Shown here: positions 44,391-58,900 of the stretch, piece by piece
Position numbering within the stretch: position 1 is the stretch's first letter
Layout of the letters: the number at the start of each line of letters is the position of its first letter
Assembly: GCF_000003195.3 (NCBI RefSeq)
Contig: NC_012872.2
Coordinates: forward strand, 54,665,695-54,729,694
Direction of reading: 5' to 3'
Length of the DNA stretch: 64,000 nt
DNA from: Sorghum bicolor
Lineage: Eukaryota; Streptophyta; Magnoliopsida; Poales; Poaceae
Notes under the pieces: generated by a model
What the model was told of the DNA's origin: nothing
The model's input: only the letters and a program-made list of their open reading frames with translations
The model's database searches: none
Position numbers and translations under genes: made by a program

Positions 44391-45925
44391 TCAATCTTCA
44401 GAATTGGTGCTCACCACATTTTCTCCTTGTAGCTCATTTTCTTCTCGTAGATCATACTCAACAACTAGACCAAGATTATCAACAAACTTGTGGTACACCT
44501 GGCACCCTGCACACTGTTTGTGCAGTGTATGTTAGTAGAACATAAATTTACAGCATGCGCAAGAAAACATCAATCATACCAATGTGGGGAGTATGTCTCA
44601 TACAGTGATCCAAAATGAGCAAAGCAGTAGGTCTGGAGTTTGCAGTTGCATATAAACAAAGGCACAGAACAAAGTCTACCTGAAGAAAAACTGTCCCTCT
44701 TTCATAGGCTACTCTGTTTATCAAGCGCTTGGTCCTTTCACCACATGCATTGCATGTAAATTGAACAAGCAAGCTTCTTCTAGGAAGCTTTATATCAATA
44801 GTGGCTTCCTGAAATATCACACAAATATTTTATATCAATAGTGGCTTCCTGAAGAAACAAAAGTTACATTTACGGCATTCTGGTCTACAAACTAGTCTTC
44901 TGCTGTTTGCCACTTCACTATTCAATCTGCCATTGAATTGAACAGCACTTACACTCATTTTCTGAACCTAGTTTGTTCCTCAATCAGAAAGCAATATGTT
45001 ACGTTGTTTGCCATGCAATAAACCGATGAATTATATATAAACTGCAGGACCTTATCATTATTTCTTTTTCATATTTTCACACATCACATATGTGCTATCA
45101 AGCTATCAAATTTACAATTTACAAAATGTGTTGTCTTTTGAATGCCAAAGTATGCAAGAAACCCAAGCAATGAAAAGGCCTACAAGAAATGTACACAAAG
45201 CACAATCTCAGTAAACAATCAGCAATTTCAAATGAACAACATCATGGGCGTGTTCATATATACAGTTTACTAAAGCCAATCAGCCAATGGACAAAGAAGA
45301 CATGGTGCTAGAAACCCACAATTATTCTGACAATATGAATCATTAAAGTTGATATAGAATAGCTAGCACCCTACATCAACAGTATCAGGCTGAATCTCAT
45401 CAGCTATCCAATTTCAATAAAGAGTGGTCTGTGGTCCAAATGCCCAAGCAATTACTGTTTCCCCATTGCTGGTGGCTACCCGATCCAATCCACTCCCTAA
45501 TCGCCTCCACTAAATAATTCCAAGTAACATGGAGCATTCATAACCCAAACCAATTTTCACCCTCACAATCTGAAACATCGTAGAGAGGAAGGGGAGAGAG
45601 AGAGAGCGCTAACCGTTGGCGACGGCACCGCGTCCGAATTGGCCTCGCCGGAGGAGGAAGCAGAGACAACGAACCTCCTTGGACGGTACGAAACTCTCAA
45701 CCTGCGCAAAGAGAGACGAGCTTAGACACCCGCGAGCCGATGCGACACGAGAAGAACGAGGAACGGAGCGCACCGCGGTGCCGACGCCCTGAGCTTCGAG
45801 GAGGAGGCGGCAAGGGACACCCGAGGAGGAGGAGGTTCCAGGCGGGTCGAGAGGATCCCCGACCACAACGCGAAGGGCCGCAGCCCCGCCGAGCAGCAGC
45901 CGTACCCCGCGGCCGTCGTCGCCAT
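44391..45925 (-). CDS. DNL/Zim17-type zinc-ribbon protein, organellar Hsp70 escort
   Basis: Exons 45925-45774, 45701-45614, 44808-44680 and 44513-44391 give 163 residues in one open frame. The first two exons are Ser/Arg/Ala-rich with few acids (MATTAAGYGCCSAGL, then LRVSYRPRRFVVSAS), as expected of a chloroplast or mitochondrial targeting peptide. The last two encode the DNL zinc finger. FTCNACGERTKRLINR supplies the first CxxC, then a YERGTVFLQ strand, CAGC as the second CxxC, HKFVDNLG with the DNL signature, and VEYDLREEN. Zim17/HEP proteins bind zinc and keep organellar Hsp70 soluble. Exon 1 ends at a GTGCGC donor, chosen because it alone keeps frame into exon 2. The acceptor of exon 3 is present twice, 40 bp apart. 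HSCB, another Hsp70 partner, is the next gene upstream on this strand. Confidence 0.9.
44789..44853. repeat. 40-bp tandem duplication across the exon 3 acceptor
   Basis: The 25-bp string beginning TTTATATCAATAGTGG occurs at 44789-44813 and 44829-44853. Each copy includes the CAG acceptor and the first exon bases. Confidence 0.85.
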
Positions 45926-46519
45926 AGCCGCCTACTCGGCTACTCCTGTCAGCGAGGACCGAGGGGAAAGGAAGAGAGGAGAAAGAGGGTGAACCAGTAA
46001 CTGGGCCGCCCACCGTAGCCCAGGAAAGGCCCGTTTGACACACTTCCCCCGCACCTGTTGGCTACTCGGCTGTTGCCGCAGCCCACGGCGGCCCGAGATC
46101 AACTTTCGAATTGTTTCTGCGTAATATAATATGCATCTGATTCACGTAACCAGCAGTGCTGCATTTCTAGTCCAACAAACCACAACAGAAAAACCAAGTT
46201 TTGTTGTACTCTATAAAATTATGGCATCAAAGCCTTATTCTGAATCACTGTTTACTATTTTACTCTTTTAGTTTATATGGACAGCCCTGGATGAATTTGG
46301 AATTGTGGGAAGTACCGAGTCAAAAAAAAAAAAAACCCCTACTCTGTACCAGGCTACCAGCCATGGATACATTTGGAATTTAGCATTACAACGTATGCTC
46401 TTCTGTAGTCCTCACTAACAAACACTGTTGCAATGTAGCAGCGTGAGCACAGGGGGAGCGGCAAGGAACGTACGAAAAAATTCCCAAGCCTCACCACCTT
46501 TGACAGCTGTAACTGAAAA
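45926..46519. other. Promoter side of the zinc-ribbon gene and 3' side of HSCB
   Basis: No additional gene seen. 45926-46060 is GC-rich and likely holds the 5' UTR of the zinc-ribbon gene. Confidence 0.5.
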
Positions 46520-49401
46520 TCAGAGCTTCTTCACGGTTTCTTCTACTGCACGTTCATAGTACCTCATTCTCTGTGTAGCTTCCACTGCACGGTCAAAATC
46601 CTTCTTGTCAAATGCCTCCTGGAAGGAACCGGACCAGGTTTCAAGCTTTTCCTTAATCTGGAAAAAGGAATTAAAAAAACTATGAACCCAGAAATCATTT
46701 GAAACACTATCATGCTCCCTGGTTATGGTGACTTTAGTCAGAGATCAGAACCTGAGATTGGATCTTCTCCAGAGTTTGAGAATCACTGGCATCGCTGACA
46801 GCTTCCCGTATCTCCATCATCTGCAAATGATTTGTTATTGATTTATAGAGAACATTCTCATCTTCATTTCGTGCAAGTTAATGGGAAAAGATGTATAAAA
46901 AGAAACCATTTGTGTTGTTGTATTCATCTCAATTCAGAGTTCATTCGTTTTTGTACTTCTGTAGGGATGTTTAACACATCGAGGGTGTGTTCCAACTTGT
47001 GATGATGTTCACAGTTATCGAAAGATACTCTTTTCTTCATCGACATGTATTCCACGATGAATGAAATTACCTCCATAAGAAGTTCTGGATCATTGATAGT
47101 CTTTTCTTCATCGACATGTATCCCTTCGAGTTTCAACTGCCAAAAAATTAGTACAGATGAGATGCTTCCAAAGATGAGTATAATACTTGTGTTTATTCAT
47201 AGTGGAGAAACTTCCGACAGAGAAAATCAAAGGGTGTAATTACCACATCACTACAAGCAACACATCCAGCACAAAGTTGTGATTATTTATTACTCCGTAT
47301 TTCTTTTCATGTACATATAGGTGAAGGGTCAACCAGACAACTTCAAAATACATTAAAACGAGATGAATCTAAGCATATGTGTTTCATCATTACACATCAC
47401 TGAAACTTTAAGCATTGCTGGATAAACTCACCAAGTACAGTGCCCTTGGTAAAGGTTTGCTGAGTGTGCGGTATGCATCAATCACAAGTGCTGACTGCTC
47501 CGCAGCATAGCCCCTCTCTTTCTAAATAAAAAAAATATAAGCCATTCAGAAGTGATTTAGAGAGGTTAACATTAAATATGGGCATTTCTATGAATGCCAG
47601 ATGGACAGAAACCTCAGATTTCGAGTGAACTAGGTCAGGATGTAACTTCTTCTGCCAGTCCTTGTACTTCCCTTCCAAGTTATTATCCTTTATATTATAT
47701 TCTCTTTTTCTGAAGAAACCAACAAGAAAAAACATCAGCATCATATGTTCAGTGGCACAGAAACATTACAAGAAGGCAAAAATGGCAGAATCTTAAAACA
47801 TGTTGAAGTTTCATTAGCTTTTAATAAGCGTATGGGACTATTCTACATCATAAACAAACATAATTTTATGAACAAATCTCCAGATAAGTTAATCAATAAC
47901 TAACTAACTATGGTAGGAGTATGGAAAAGATCATATTAATACTTAGTAGCATGGAACTGACAAGGATAGAAACAATTGTGTCTAATTGCAACAATGTTTT
48001 CTCCAGATAAGTTAATCAATAACTAACTAACTACGGTAGGAATATGGAAAAGATCATATTAATACTTAGTAGCATGGAACTGACAAGGATAGAAACAATT
48101 GTGTCTAATTGCAAAAATGTTTGGCAAACCGATATTAATTGTGTCACAAAAGTACACATTAGAGGCAAAAGTGCATACTCTGTGTTTAACTCAGTAAAAG
48201 TAGACATGGATTGTCGAGTATATACGTCCAGATAATGGCCCAATTCCACACTTACAACACCCTTTTGTTTTGGAAACAAACAGAATGCACATAAACTAAA
48301 AAGAATTGTCTTATCAAGGTCCTATAACTTAATAACATCACTTTCCAGATGATTCACAAGAGCTACATCACAAATCACCCTGCCAAGAATGCCATATGGA
48401 GTATACAGAAACAGACAGAGGTGTCATATTCGTAAGTAGACCCTATGGTAACTGATACTCCCCTCTGATTGAAAAAAAAAAATATCCTTGACAGTTGAAC
48501 GTTTACGCAATCAATAAATAAGAAATCGCGTGGATTGATGGCATAAGGTTAATGCTATTAAATTTATCATGGAAAATAACTGCATAGCTTTATTTAAAAT
48601 GACATGCTCAGGGATGTTATCAAAGTATCGTCTTCTTATAGAGCATGTTAATATCATATACAACTTATATTTGGATTAGAGCGAGTAGTTGATCAATCCT
48701 AGCCACACATGAGTACAAGTTCTAAGCATCCATGTAATGAAACACTAATAAGACGCGTCTTTATCCTTCTTGTTTTTGGGTGTGAGCGGGTGTGTGTTTT
48801 ATGCGGGTTTTTTAAGAGGTGTTTATGGGGTTCTGGCCTTCTGGATCCTTTCTTCAACAGGGCACACAAAAAAAAACATAGAACAATAAGCTACAATTCT
48901 GCAGGGCAAACACTACAGCAAGTTCTCATTAATCAGCAAACAGAGACTCAAATTGCGAAGGCATCGCATCATTCAGCATCAAACCCAGAATTCGGAGTAA
49001 ACCTATGAGCACCGAATCCGCCGCCGCAACGTAATTCAAAGGCTCGAGATTCCCGGAGCTACTCACAGGCCAAATATTTGGAAGTAGTCGACGGCGGGGT
49101 CGACGGGCTGCACGCTCCCGCAGGACCCGCAGGAGAGGAACGCGCCTGTCGCACCGCAGCTCCAGCACGCGCCGCCGCCGCCGCTTGACTGGTTCGACAG
49201 GCTCCGGAAGGGAGCCCCGACAGAAGAGGAACCCCACAAGATTCCAAGATTGTGCTGGGACAGGGTAGAGCAAGAGGCGGGGGAGGATGCGGCGGTGGTT
49301 ATAGGAGGCAGCGGGCGTCGATTAACTCGGCGGCCGGCGGCGGCGGCGGCGGCTGCAGCGAGGTGGTGGCGGAGCGGCCCGGCTCCAGCGCGCCGCCACA
49401 T
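46520..49401 (-). CDS. HSCB: HSCB-type J-protein co-chaperone for Fe-S cluster assembly
   Basis: Exons 49401-49067, 47709-47613, 47521-47432, 47136-47071, 46820-46752 and 46657-46520 sum to 795 nt, 264 residues, all in phase with GT/AG borders. An Arg/Ala/Ser-rich mitochondrial-type presequence of about 70 residues comes first. A zinc site follows (CWSC and CGSC, near residues 78-93), as in eukaryotic HSCB. The J-domain is FQIFGLKREYNI through KKLHPDLVHSKS (HPD near 135) to AYRTLSKPLPRALYLL. The C-terminal HSCB domain includes GIHVDEEKTINDPELLME, EIREAVSDA and RMRYYERAVEETVKKL. HSCB stimulates mitochondrial Hsp70 and brings the ISCU scaffold to it. The start is the ATG at 49401; the frame upstream lacks another ATG. 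Intron 1 holds a 123-bp tandem duplication. A 20-bp piece of exon 4 (TTTTCTTCATCGACATGTAT on the + strand) recurs in the next intron. Confidence 0.93.
47878..48123. repeat. 123-bp tandem duplication in HSCB intron 1
   Basis: Units 47878-48000 and 48001-48123 both start CTCCAGATAAGTTAATC and differ at about three positions. Confidence 0.88.
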
Positions 49402-49460
49402 GGTCTCTGACGGTGCGGGTGCGGCGCAGCTGATGCCCACGTGTCTTTTCTAAAATGGTA

Positions 49461-49716
49461 CTCCCTCCATCCAAATCGTAAATCATTCCAAAAATCTTAA
49501 ACAGTCAAACTTTTTAAAGTTTGACTAAATTTATATGATAAAATAATAATTATTATGATACCAATTAAATATCATTAGATTCTTCCTTAATTATATTTTC
49601 ATAGTACACTCACTTTACGTTACAAATCTTAGTATTTCACTTTATAATTTTGGTCAAACGTGAAAATGCTTTGACTCTCTATTCTTAGAATGACTTACAA
49701 TTTAGGATGGAGGGAG
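49461..49716. mobile_element. Stowaway MITE upstream of HSCB
   Basis: TA target duplication (49459-49460 and 49717-49718), inverted ends CTCCCTCCATCC and GGATGGAGGGAG, 256 bp. It starts only 58 bp from the HSCB start codon, so it may lie in or next to its promoter or 5' UTR. Confidence 0.85.
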
Positions 49717-49759
49717 TAACTATAATATTTTAGAAGGGCAAATGCTCTCAAATTGTTAA

Positions 49760-49980
49760 GGCCTTGTTTAGATCAATTTTTTTAGATTTTAATATAGTAA
49801 AATTTTTATTTTTATTTAACAATTATTATCTAAACATAGACTAAATAGACTTAAAATATTTATCTCACAAATTACAGGTGAAGTGTACAATTAGTTATTT
49901 TTAATCTATATTTAATGCTTTATGCATGTCATGAGGAATCTTGAAAGGTTTTTTGATTTTAAATGGAACTAAATAAAGCC
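49760..49980. mobile_element. GGCCTTGTTTAG-family MITE
   Basis: Left end GGCCTTGTTTAGATC after TAA; right end AACTAAATAAAGCC. Confidence 0.68.
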
Positions 49981-50085
49981 TGAAATATTATCCAATTACG
50001 GAGTAACTAGCCTTAAAAGATCCGTCTCGCGATTTACAGACAAATTCCGCAATTAGTTTTTGTTTTCATCTATATTTATTGCATG

Positions 50086-51194
50086 CAGGGGTGGACCCAC
50101 AGGGTATGTCAGGTGGGCCACGGTATACCCTGTGGGGCATGCCTTGTACTTAAAATTGTATTATCATCTGTTATATAGATAATTAGCAACATGATAACTA
50201 ATGTGTCTTGTTGGTCTGGAGGTCCCTGGTTCAAACCCTTCCTGCCTCATTTTTGTATTTATTTTCTATTTTTGTGCCTCTTTTAAAAAATAACTATAAA
50301 TAATATGATTTTTTCTTTAAGTCTTATTATTTTTCATCCCATCTTCTTGTGTCTCGTGAAACCTTAGTTTCAAGCTATGTATAATATTGTTTTAAAATTT
50401 AATTTCTATTTAATTTCGTCTCCTTTAAAAATAACTATATATAATGTATTTCATCCTTTAGTTTTCTATTTTCATCTCCTCTTGATTTGTCCCACAAGAC
50501 CTTACATGTTTCTTTGTTTTTGTTTTTTTTTTATCCCCTATAGATATTATAACTATAAATAATTTGTTTTGTCATTTATTTTGAATGTTTTCATCATATC
50601 TTTGTTGTGTCATGTGAGATACTCCATGAAATGGGATGGAAATCTATAGCTATACATAGAGCATGTTTGCTTCCCCTTGCTAAATTTTAGCTAACTAAAA
50701 CTTATTTTAGCTACTCTTGGGTGACTAATAGAACTAAACTATTTTAGCTTTTTTTAGTCAATATATTTGGAACTTTAGCTACTACAATGACTAAAGTTTA
50801 GCTAACTAAAATTTAGCAAGCGGAAACAAACAGAGCCATAATGTCTTGTTCCCTTTACAAAGTATGAACTCCAACATTAGTTGTCTAGTCACATTTATTA
50901 AGCATGATATTTTTGTTCTAAGTAGATGAAGATGATTTAATCAACACATTCATGTCATCGGAAAGCGATGGGTAAATAAGTCATATATGAATATTATAAT
51001 TCTATTTTATTGGATATATTTTTATATTCCTTTTTTACTATTTATATCATCATAATATGTCATAGTTTCTAGCTTAATGTATGTGGTTTTTACTGAATTA
51101 GAATATGGTTTTAAAATTAGAAATGATATTATTAAATTGCATAAGAAAAATTTTATATGGCATACCCTAAGTTAAAATCCTAGGTCCGCCACTA
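50086..51194. mobile_element. Non-autonomous hAT element, 1.1 kb
   Basis: A perfect 8-bp duplication ATTGCATG (50078-50085 and 51195-51202) flanks ends CAGGGGTGGACCC and, reversed, TAGTGGCGGACCTAGG. No transposase is visible. The subterminal palindrome GGGTATG...CATACCC recurs at both ends. A 180-bp MITE is nested at about 50655-50838. Confidence 0.85.
50655..50838. mobile_element. MITE with GCTAAATTTTAGCTAACT ends, nested in the hAT
   Basis: The inverted ends CATGTTTGCTTCCCCTTGC and its complement-like GCAAGCGGAAACAAAC enclose TTTTAGCTACTCTTGGGTGAC. It is the same family as 60727-60903. Confidence 0.68.
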
Positions 51195-51354
51195 ATTGCA
51201 TGTGCTGCAAGATTTGATGTGATGGGGAATCTTGAAAAAAATTTTGTTTTTGGAGTGAACGAAACAAAGCTTACATTTAATACTTCATGCATATGCCGCA
51301 AGATTTGATGTGACCGAGAATCTTGAAAAGTTTTTAGATTTTGAAGTGAACTAA

Positions 51355-51620
51355 GGCCTTGTTTACTTGCAAAAAATTTTACAAAATATGAATAGTAACA
51401 CTTTCGTTTGTATTTGACAAATATTGTCTAATCATAGGTTAACTAGACTCAAAATATTCGTCTCTCAAATTACATGTAAACTATGTAAGTAGTTACTTTT
51501 TTACCCATATTTAATGTTTCATACATGTGTCGCAAAATTTGATGTGACGAAAAATTTAGAATATTTTGATGTGACGGAGAATCGAATATTTTGTAAAATA
51601 TTCGGGGAAGTAAACAAGGC
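51355..51620. mobile_element. GGCCTTGTTTACTT-ended MITE
   Basis: Ends GGCCTTGTTTACTTGC and GAAGTAAACAAGGC; ordinary family core. It lies at the promoter side of the E2 gene. Confidence 0.68.
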
Positions 51621-51639
51621 GCCTATACCTTTGATTTGA

Positions 51640-51912
51640 TGATTGATGATACTCTGGCACTCTGCCGCTCTGCGTTCACCGCGGGCTTTTCACTTTTGAT
51701 CTCCCATTCAACGCGCGCGCTCCCTTCCCCTTTTCGAAGAACCCGCGCTCTCTCTCTCTCTCTCCCAGCCTCTTTCCCGTCATCCCGTGGCCTTTCTTCC
51801 GGCCTCCCAGTCCCAGCCGCTGGGACTAAGGACTGGCCGAGCGCCGACGCCGTCCTACGCCAGGTGCCCAGGTCTTCGTCGGGCCCTTCGCCAGGGACGA
51901 GCACCCAACCAG
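51640..51912 (+). other. Probable 5' UTR exon of the ubiquitin E2 gene
   Basis: A CT-rich leader (TCTCTCTCTCTCTCCC near 51755) ends at CAACCAG/GTATGG (donor 51913). The next exon begins at 52136 after GGTCCAG. The transcription start is not known. Confidence 0.55.
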
Positions 51913-52160
51913 GTATGGTCACCCCTTCCATTCTCTTCCTGCTGTGGGAAACCGAGCACCCCAAACCCTAATTTAACTTATTTCTGTTCGGATCTGATCT
52001 AATTTACAAGTGTATACATGTAATGTACTGGAAGAGAAAACCCTGAATTTTTATCTTGTATGAGTATGACGCTGTTGCGCTAGCCACCCAAAAGTCATTC
52101 TTACACTGAAAAGTAATCCGTATGTTTTGGTCCAGGGTAGAATTTTCTGTAAACCACGAA

Positions 52161-54666
<2,506 letters not shown>

Positions 54667-55355
54667 ACTTAGTGTCACCGCAGAACTATTTCTATACTGC
54701 GTTGTAAATTTTTGGAAGACGAGTATTCAAATTTGCTCAAGTAAATTGTGCCTGTGTTTGTGGTAGATCATGCCCTATATATGTTATATATGTGTTAGAG
54801 AACTCTGTCGCCCTAGGTGGGGGATGATGCTCTGTTGTGGTGTCATTCCTTGTGTTGTTAAAAAAATTTGAAGACTAGATTTTTGCCTATGCGGTTCAGT
54901 TTTAGCAGCTGTGCATGTAATCTATAATGCATTCGACCAGTGTTGGTGGTTCTATTTTTTTTTAATCAGATGTCTCCGAAGGGCATGCACGGTATAATGG
55001 TTTGGCTTGCATTATAAATATAATAGATTCAACTAGATTTACCTAGTGTTTGTCCGAAAGGCATGCACGGTATAATGGTTTGGCTTGCATTATAAATATA
55101 ATAGATTCAACTAGATTTACCTAGTGTTTGTCTAAACGCCCGTTTAAATAGCCGTTTAGTCTGTTTAATATCGTTTATAACCATTCCGTTTAAACCATTT
55201 AGACCTTTTTCTTGTTTTTTGACCATTTAAACGGTCAACTATTTAATTTTCCATTCACCGTTTACCGTTTAATGGCCATTTAATTGGCTGTTTAGACCGT
55301 TTAGGCGAACATTGTCATGTATGGAGTAGCTAACTTTTTACGCTAATATAATCTC
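54667..55355. other. E2 3' flank with a 79-bp tandem duplication and a GTTTAA-rich stretch
   Basis: Two copies of a unit beginning CGAAGGGCATGCACGG (about 54975-55053 and 55054-55132) are nearly identical. About 55130-55310 is a dense run of CCGTTTAA/GTTTAGACC motifs on both strands, probably a small repeat element. No gene. Confidence 0.65.
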
Positions 55356-55560
55356 GGCCTTGTTTAGTTTCCAAAAATTTTTAAGATTCTCCGTCACATC
55401 GAATCTTGTGGAACATGCATAAAACATTAAATATAAATAAAAAAACTAATTATACAATTTACCTATAATTTACGAGATAAATCTTTTAATCCTAATTAGT
55501 TTATAATTGAATAATAATTACCAAATAAAACCGAAAGTGCTACATTTCGCTGTGAGTTTG
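55356..55560. mobile_element. GGCCTTGTTTAG-family MITE, right end truncated
   Basis: Left end GGCCTTGTTTAGTTTCC and family core; it ends in AAAGTGCTACATTTCG without the right terminal repeat. It lies about 390 bp before the GEX3 start codon. Confidence 0.65.
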
Positions 55561-55945
55561 GCGCAGAAAAAAGCGCTCGGCTAGTAGTACTACATGACCG
55601 AAGAGCGCAACTTTACCCGGGCACCAGTTACCGAAGAGACGGCGGTTCTGTATGTCCGTAAACTGCCGCACGGCGCCGCTCGTGGGTCTATTCCCTGCCT
55701 GCGCAACCACCTCCACCGGCGCCGTGCTCTCCGTCCCGCCACTGCCAGCCGCCCCCGGTCGACCGCCACCCTCTCGGCCTCCGCCCCTGGCCGCCGCCCC
55801 CCTCACTTGCGCATTTGCATCGTGCGTGCGCCTCTCTCCGGCCCTCCGCCGTCCAGGACTCACCGCTCCGGCCCGTCACAGCAGCAGACCAAAGCAACTG
55901 CCCCGTCCGTTCTTCCATCTCCGGGCGCAGTACGCTCTCTAAGCC

Positions 55946-58900
55946 ATGGCCACCGGAGTGATGTGGTCCTTGTGCCTGCTTGCGTGCTTCCAGTTCGGTG
56001 CGGCACGCTCGGAGTCGCGGGCGCTTCAGAAGCTCGACACCGGCAGCGGCGGCGCCGAGAACGGTAAGGCGGCCTCATGGCTTGAATGATTCTGCGTTCC
56101 TACCGTGCCCGTACGCTGACAGTTTCCCTTGCAGCTCGCGCGCCGCCGGGGCCTGCCCGTGCCCTCTCGGCCCCTTCCATCGCCCACGACGGCCGCCTCG
56201 TCGCTTGCTCCGGGAAGGACCTCCTCGGGTTCGAACCCAACGGGTCCTTCGCCTGGATCGTTCCCCTCGGCCACATGTGCAACGACAGCATCAGCCCTGT
56301 ATTCGAGGGAGAGCAGGTAACCCATCATTCAAAATCAGAAACTCTGCATGATCTGATGAGTATATATGATAACACATTTTGTTACTTTGTTAGCATATAT
56401 ATGAAATGCTAAGCCTGGTATATATCTTCTCCTTCATTTTAATGAGGAAACATGTGATGCCTGATGGATGGTAAATTGTGTTTGTTGGCTGTTCAAATTA
56501 TTTCTGTGGGTTGTGCAGGTGTATCTGGTGGCAGAGGACAAGGTCATAAAGGTCACGCCACGGAAAGTGCGCACTGCCGAGCCAGCATTGGAGGTTTTCT
56601 TCAGCCACAACACGACGTCAGGGAGGTCCGAGGAGATCATTGGCCTGGCCATCAGTGGCAGATACTCGTCTCTCTTCCTCACCATCAGAAACCGGGGACT
56701 CTTCGCCTTCTCGCTCCGAGGCGAGCTCCAATGGAGCATTGGGCCTGCACTTAATTTGTTCGATTACCGTCTTGGCTGCAAGAGAAACGTCTCCGGCTGC
56801 TATTTCGATTCAGCTCCTGTTCTTGATCAGTGCGAGGGGGCACTTTATGTAAGGCCCATACCATTATGGTTGTTTACACTTGCCATAGTTTTTTCCACTG
56901 TCTGTACTAGCTCATTGTGCAACAACCATGTTCTTACAGATATCGAACACTGAAGGCCAGCTCTATTCCCTGTACATTGACAACCGTGGGATCAGATGGA
57001 TCCAAGACTTGAGTTCACATGGCAAAGTGATGACAGTTGCACCGGGAAACAGTGGGCGCCTATACATTGTCTTTCCACGGAAGTCTATCATGGTGGGGAT
57101 TGATGTTTCGACAGGAAACATTTCTTGGACGCAGAATATTGGTCCAATCAGTAATGAGAAAAACTTTCCAACTGTCGATTCCAATGGTAAAGAAATATCT
57201 TATATCATTATAAACGGGGCCATATTCATGTTCTAATCATTTTCAATGATTTTCACTGCATCAATTGTATTTTCCTATTCCACTATTCTCTTAGAAGAAT
57301 TAGTTTAGTCGGTTATCCATTCTTCTTGTTTGCTATGAAGTCATCAATTTTCTATCACAAACAGTTTTGACCACACCTATGTACTACTTCAGTAATGGTA
57401 ATATTTTCAATTTATGTAATAGGTTGGATGTCAATTGGTTCGCTAGATGGGACCCTCTACTCGATTTCTCCTGATGGTGACATGAGAAAGTTTCTTGCAA
57501 AAACAGCAAATGATTCAGTGATCCATGTAGGTCCAGTCCTTGACTGCTCAGGATTTTCCATGTATGTCGCTAAGACCATAGTGGAAGGAAAATTAATCCA
57601 GACGACTGGTGATTATACCTATGTATCGGCAAAGAAGCCATCATTCATTTCGTTCACATTGTTGGCTCCGGCAACTGGAACTATTTACTGGACTGGGGAG
57701 TATCCTGGTTTGTTCCTTTTTATGCTTATATAAGTCATTTTGAAATGGCAATGCCATTCTTTCTTTTTTTTTGAAAGTTATATTGAATATCACGAGATAT
57801 TGATTGTCTTCCAGGGGAATTATCAAATTTGCTGTCCAGTAGTGATATGAATGACTTTACCATAGATGAGACTGTTGTTCTGACTCTTCTATCTGCAACA
57901 AGTAAGTCCTTGTATATATAGTTCTGGAATTACACATCTCAAGTTAATTAACAGTACAATATTCCAAATCAACTAATCTGCAATGACTTGCTCTCCTGAA
58001 ATTTCTAGAGACAGGGATCAGCAACACCACGCAGTGCTATACAAGAAGTATGTTTATCTTAAGCATCACATTTGTTTGTCGTCATAATGTGGTCCTGACA
58101 TCCTTGTGTGGCTAGGGCAAAAGATTGCTTGGACTTGCGGGCAAGCCAAAGCCAAGTTTGTTCAGGCCGATCCAGGTGAAGTTCAACTGCTTCCTCTTCT
58201 GCTTTTGTGTCAAAATTACGCCATTACTGACTGGATATTTTCTGTCGATTAGGAGAACCTAGCTATGTTCTATTGTTGATCTTCCTACTTGTAGTAATCG
58301 TACTACAAGCTGTAGCCATTTTGTTTTGCTGCATCTTTTGGAGGAAGAAAAGGCTCCAAAACAATGGATTGCAGAAGTTCCTGGAGAAGAGGGTATGCAA
58401 ACTGCAACCTGTGCTTATCTTCCAATTTCATATTGTTCAGACTTCATAGCTTCTCCTACGCCTCACCTCCATCTCCTGAAAATGCAGCGCTCACTTCACA
58501 GCAAGAGGAGAATCTTAGGAAAGAAGATATTGGAGCTCGAGCAGAAGGCATCTGAAGATGCCTCGTCAAATGAAGCTTTGGGACAGCTGGGTGAAATGGT
58601 GAAAGCCAAGGAAGGCGTGGAGAGAAAGCTGTACGGATCATACAGCCTTGGCAGGGATGAGCCCAGCTTGGAGCCGCAAGGCTCCTCCTCCTTGCCACTG
58701 TACCATGGCAAATACAGGAGTTATTCGTTCCACAGCTCACAGAAAGAGAGCATTACGATTTTCCACAGTTCAGAGGATAGTACTACCAGTAGCTGCTCTG
58801 ATGATAGCGAGAGTTGCAGTGGTACGAGTTCTGGAGAAATGGAACTGGATGAGTCTAAGTTAGCAGAAGAAGCTGGGCCCTCCAACACTGCAAATGTTGA

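Larger units (their letters stand above)
49981..51354. mobile_element. Left-truncated GGCCTTGTTTAG-family MITE sequence split by a hAT element
   Basis: Family core sequence (GTAACTAGCCTTAAAAGATCC, then GTTTTCATCTATATTTATTGCATG) breaks at 50085 and resumes at 51195 with TGCTGCAAGATTTGATGTG. A second partial core copy follows to about 51354. Confidence 0.6.
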
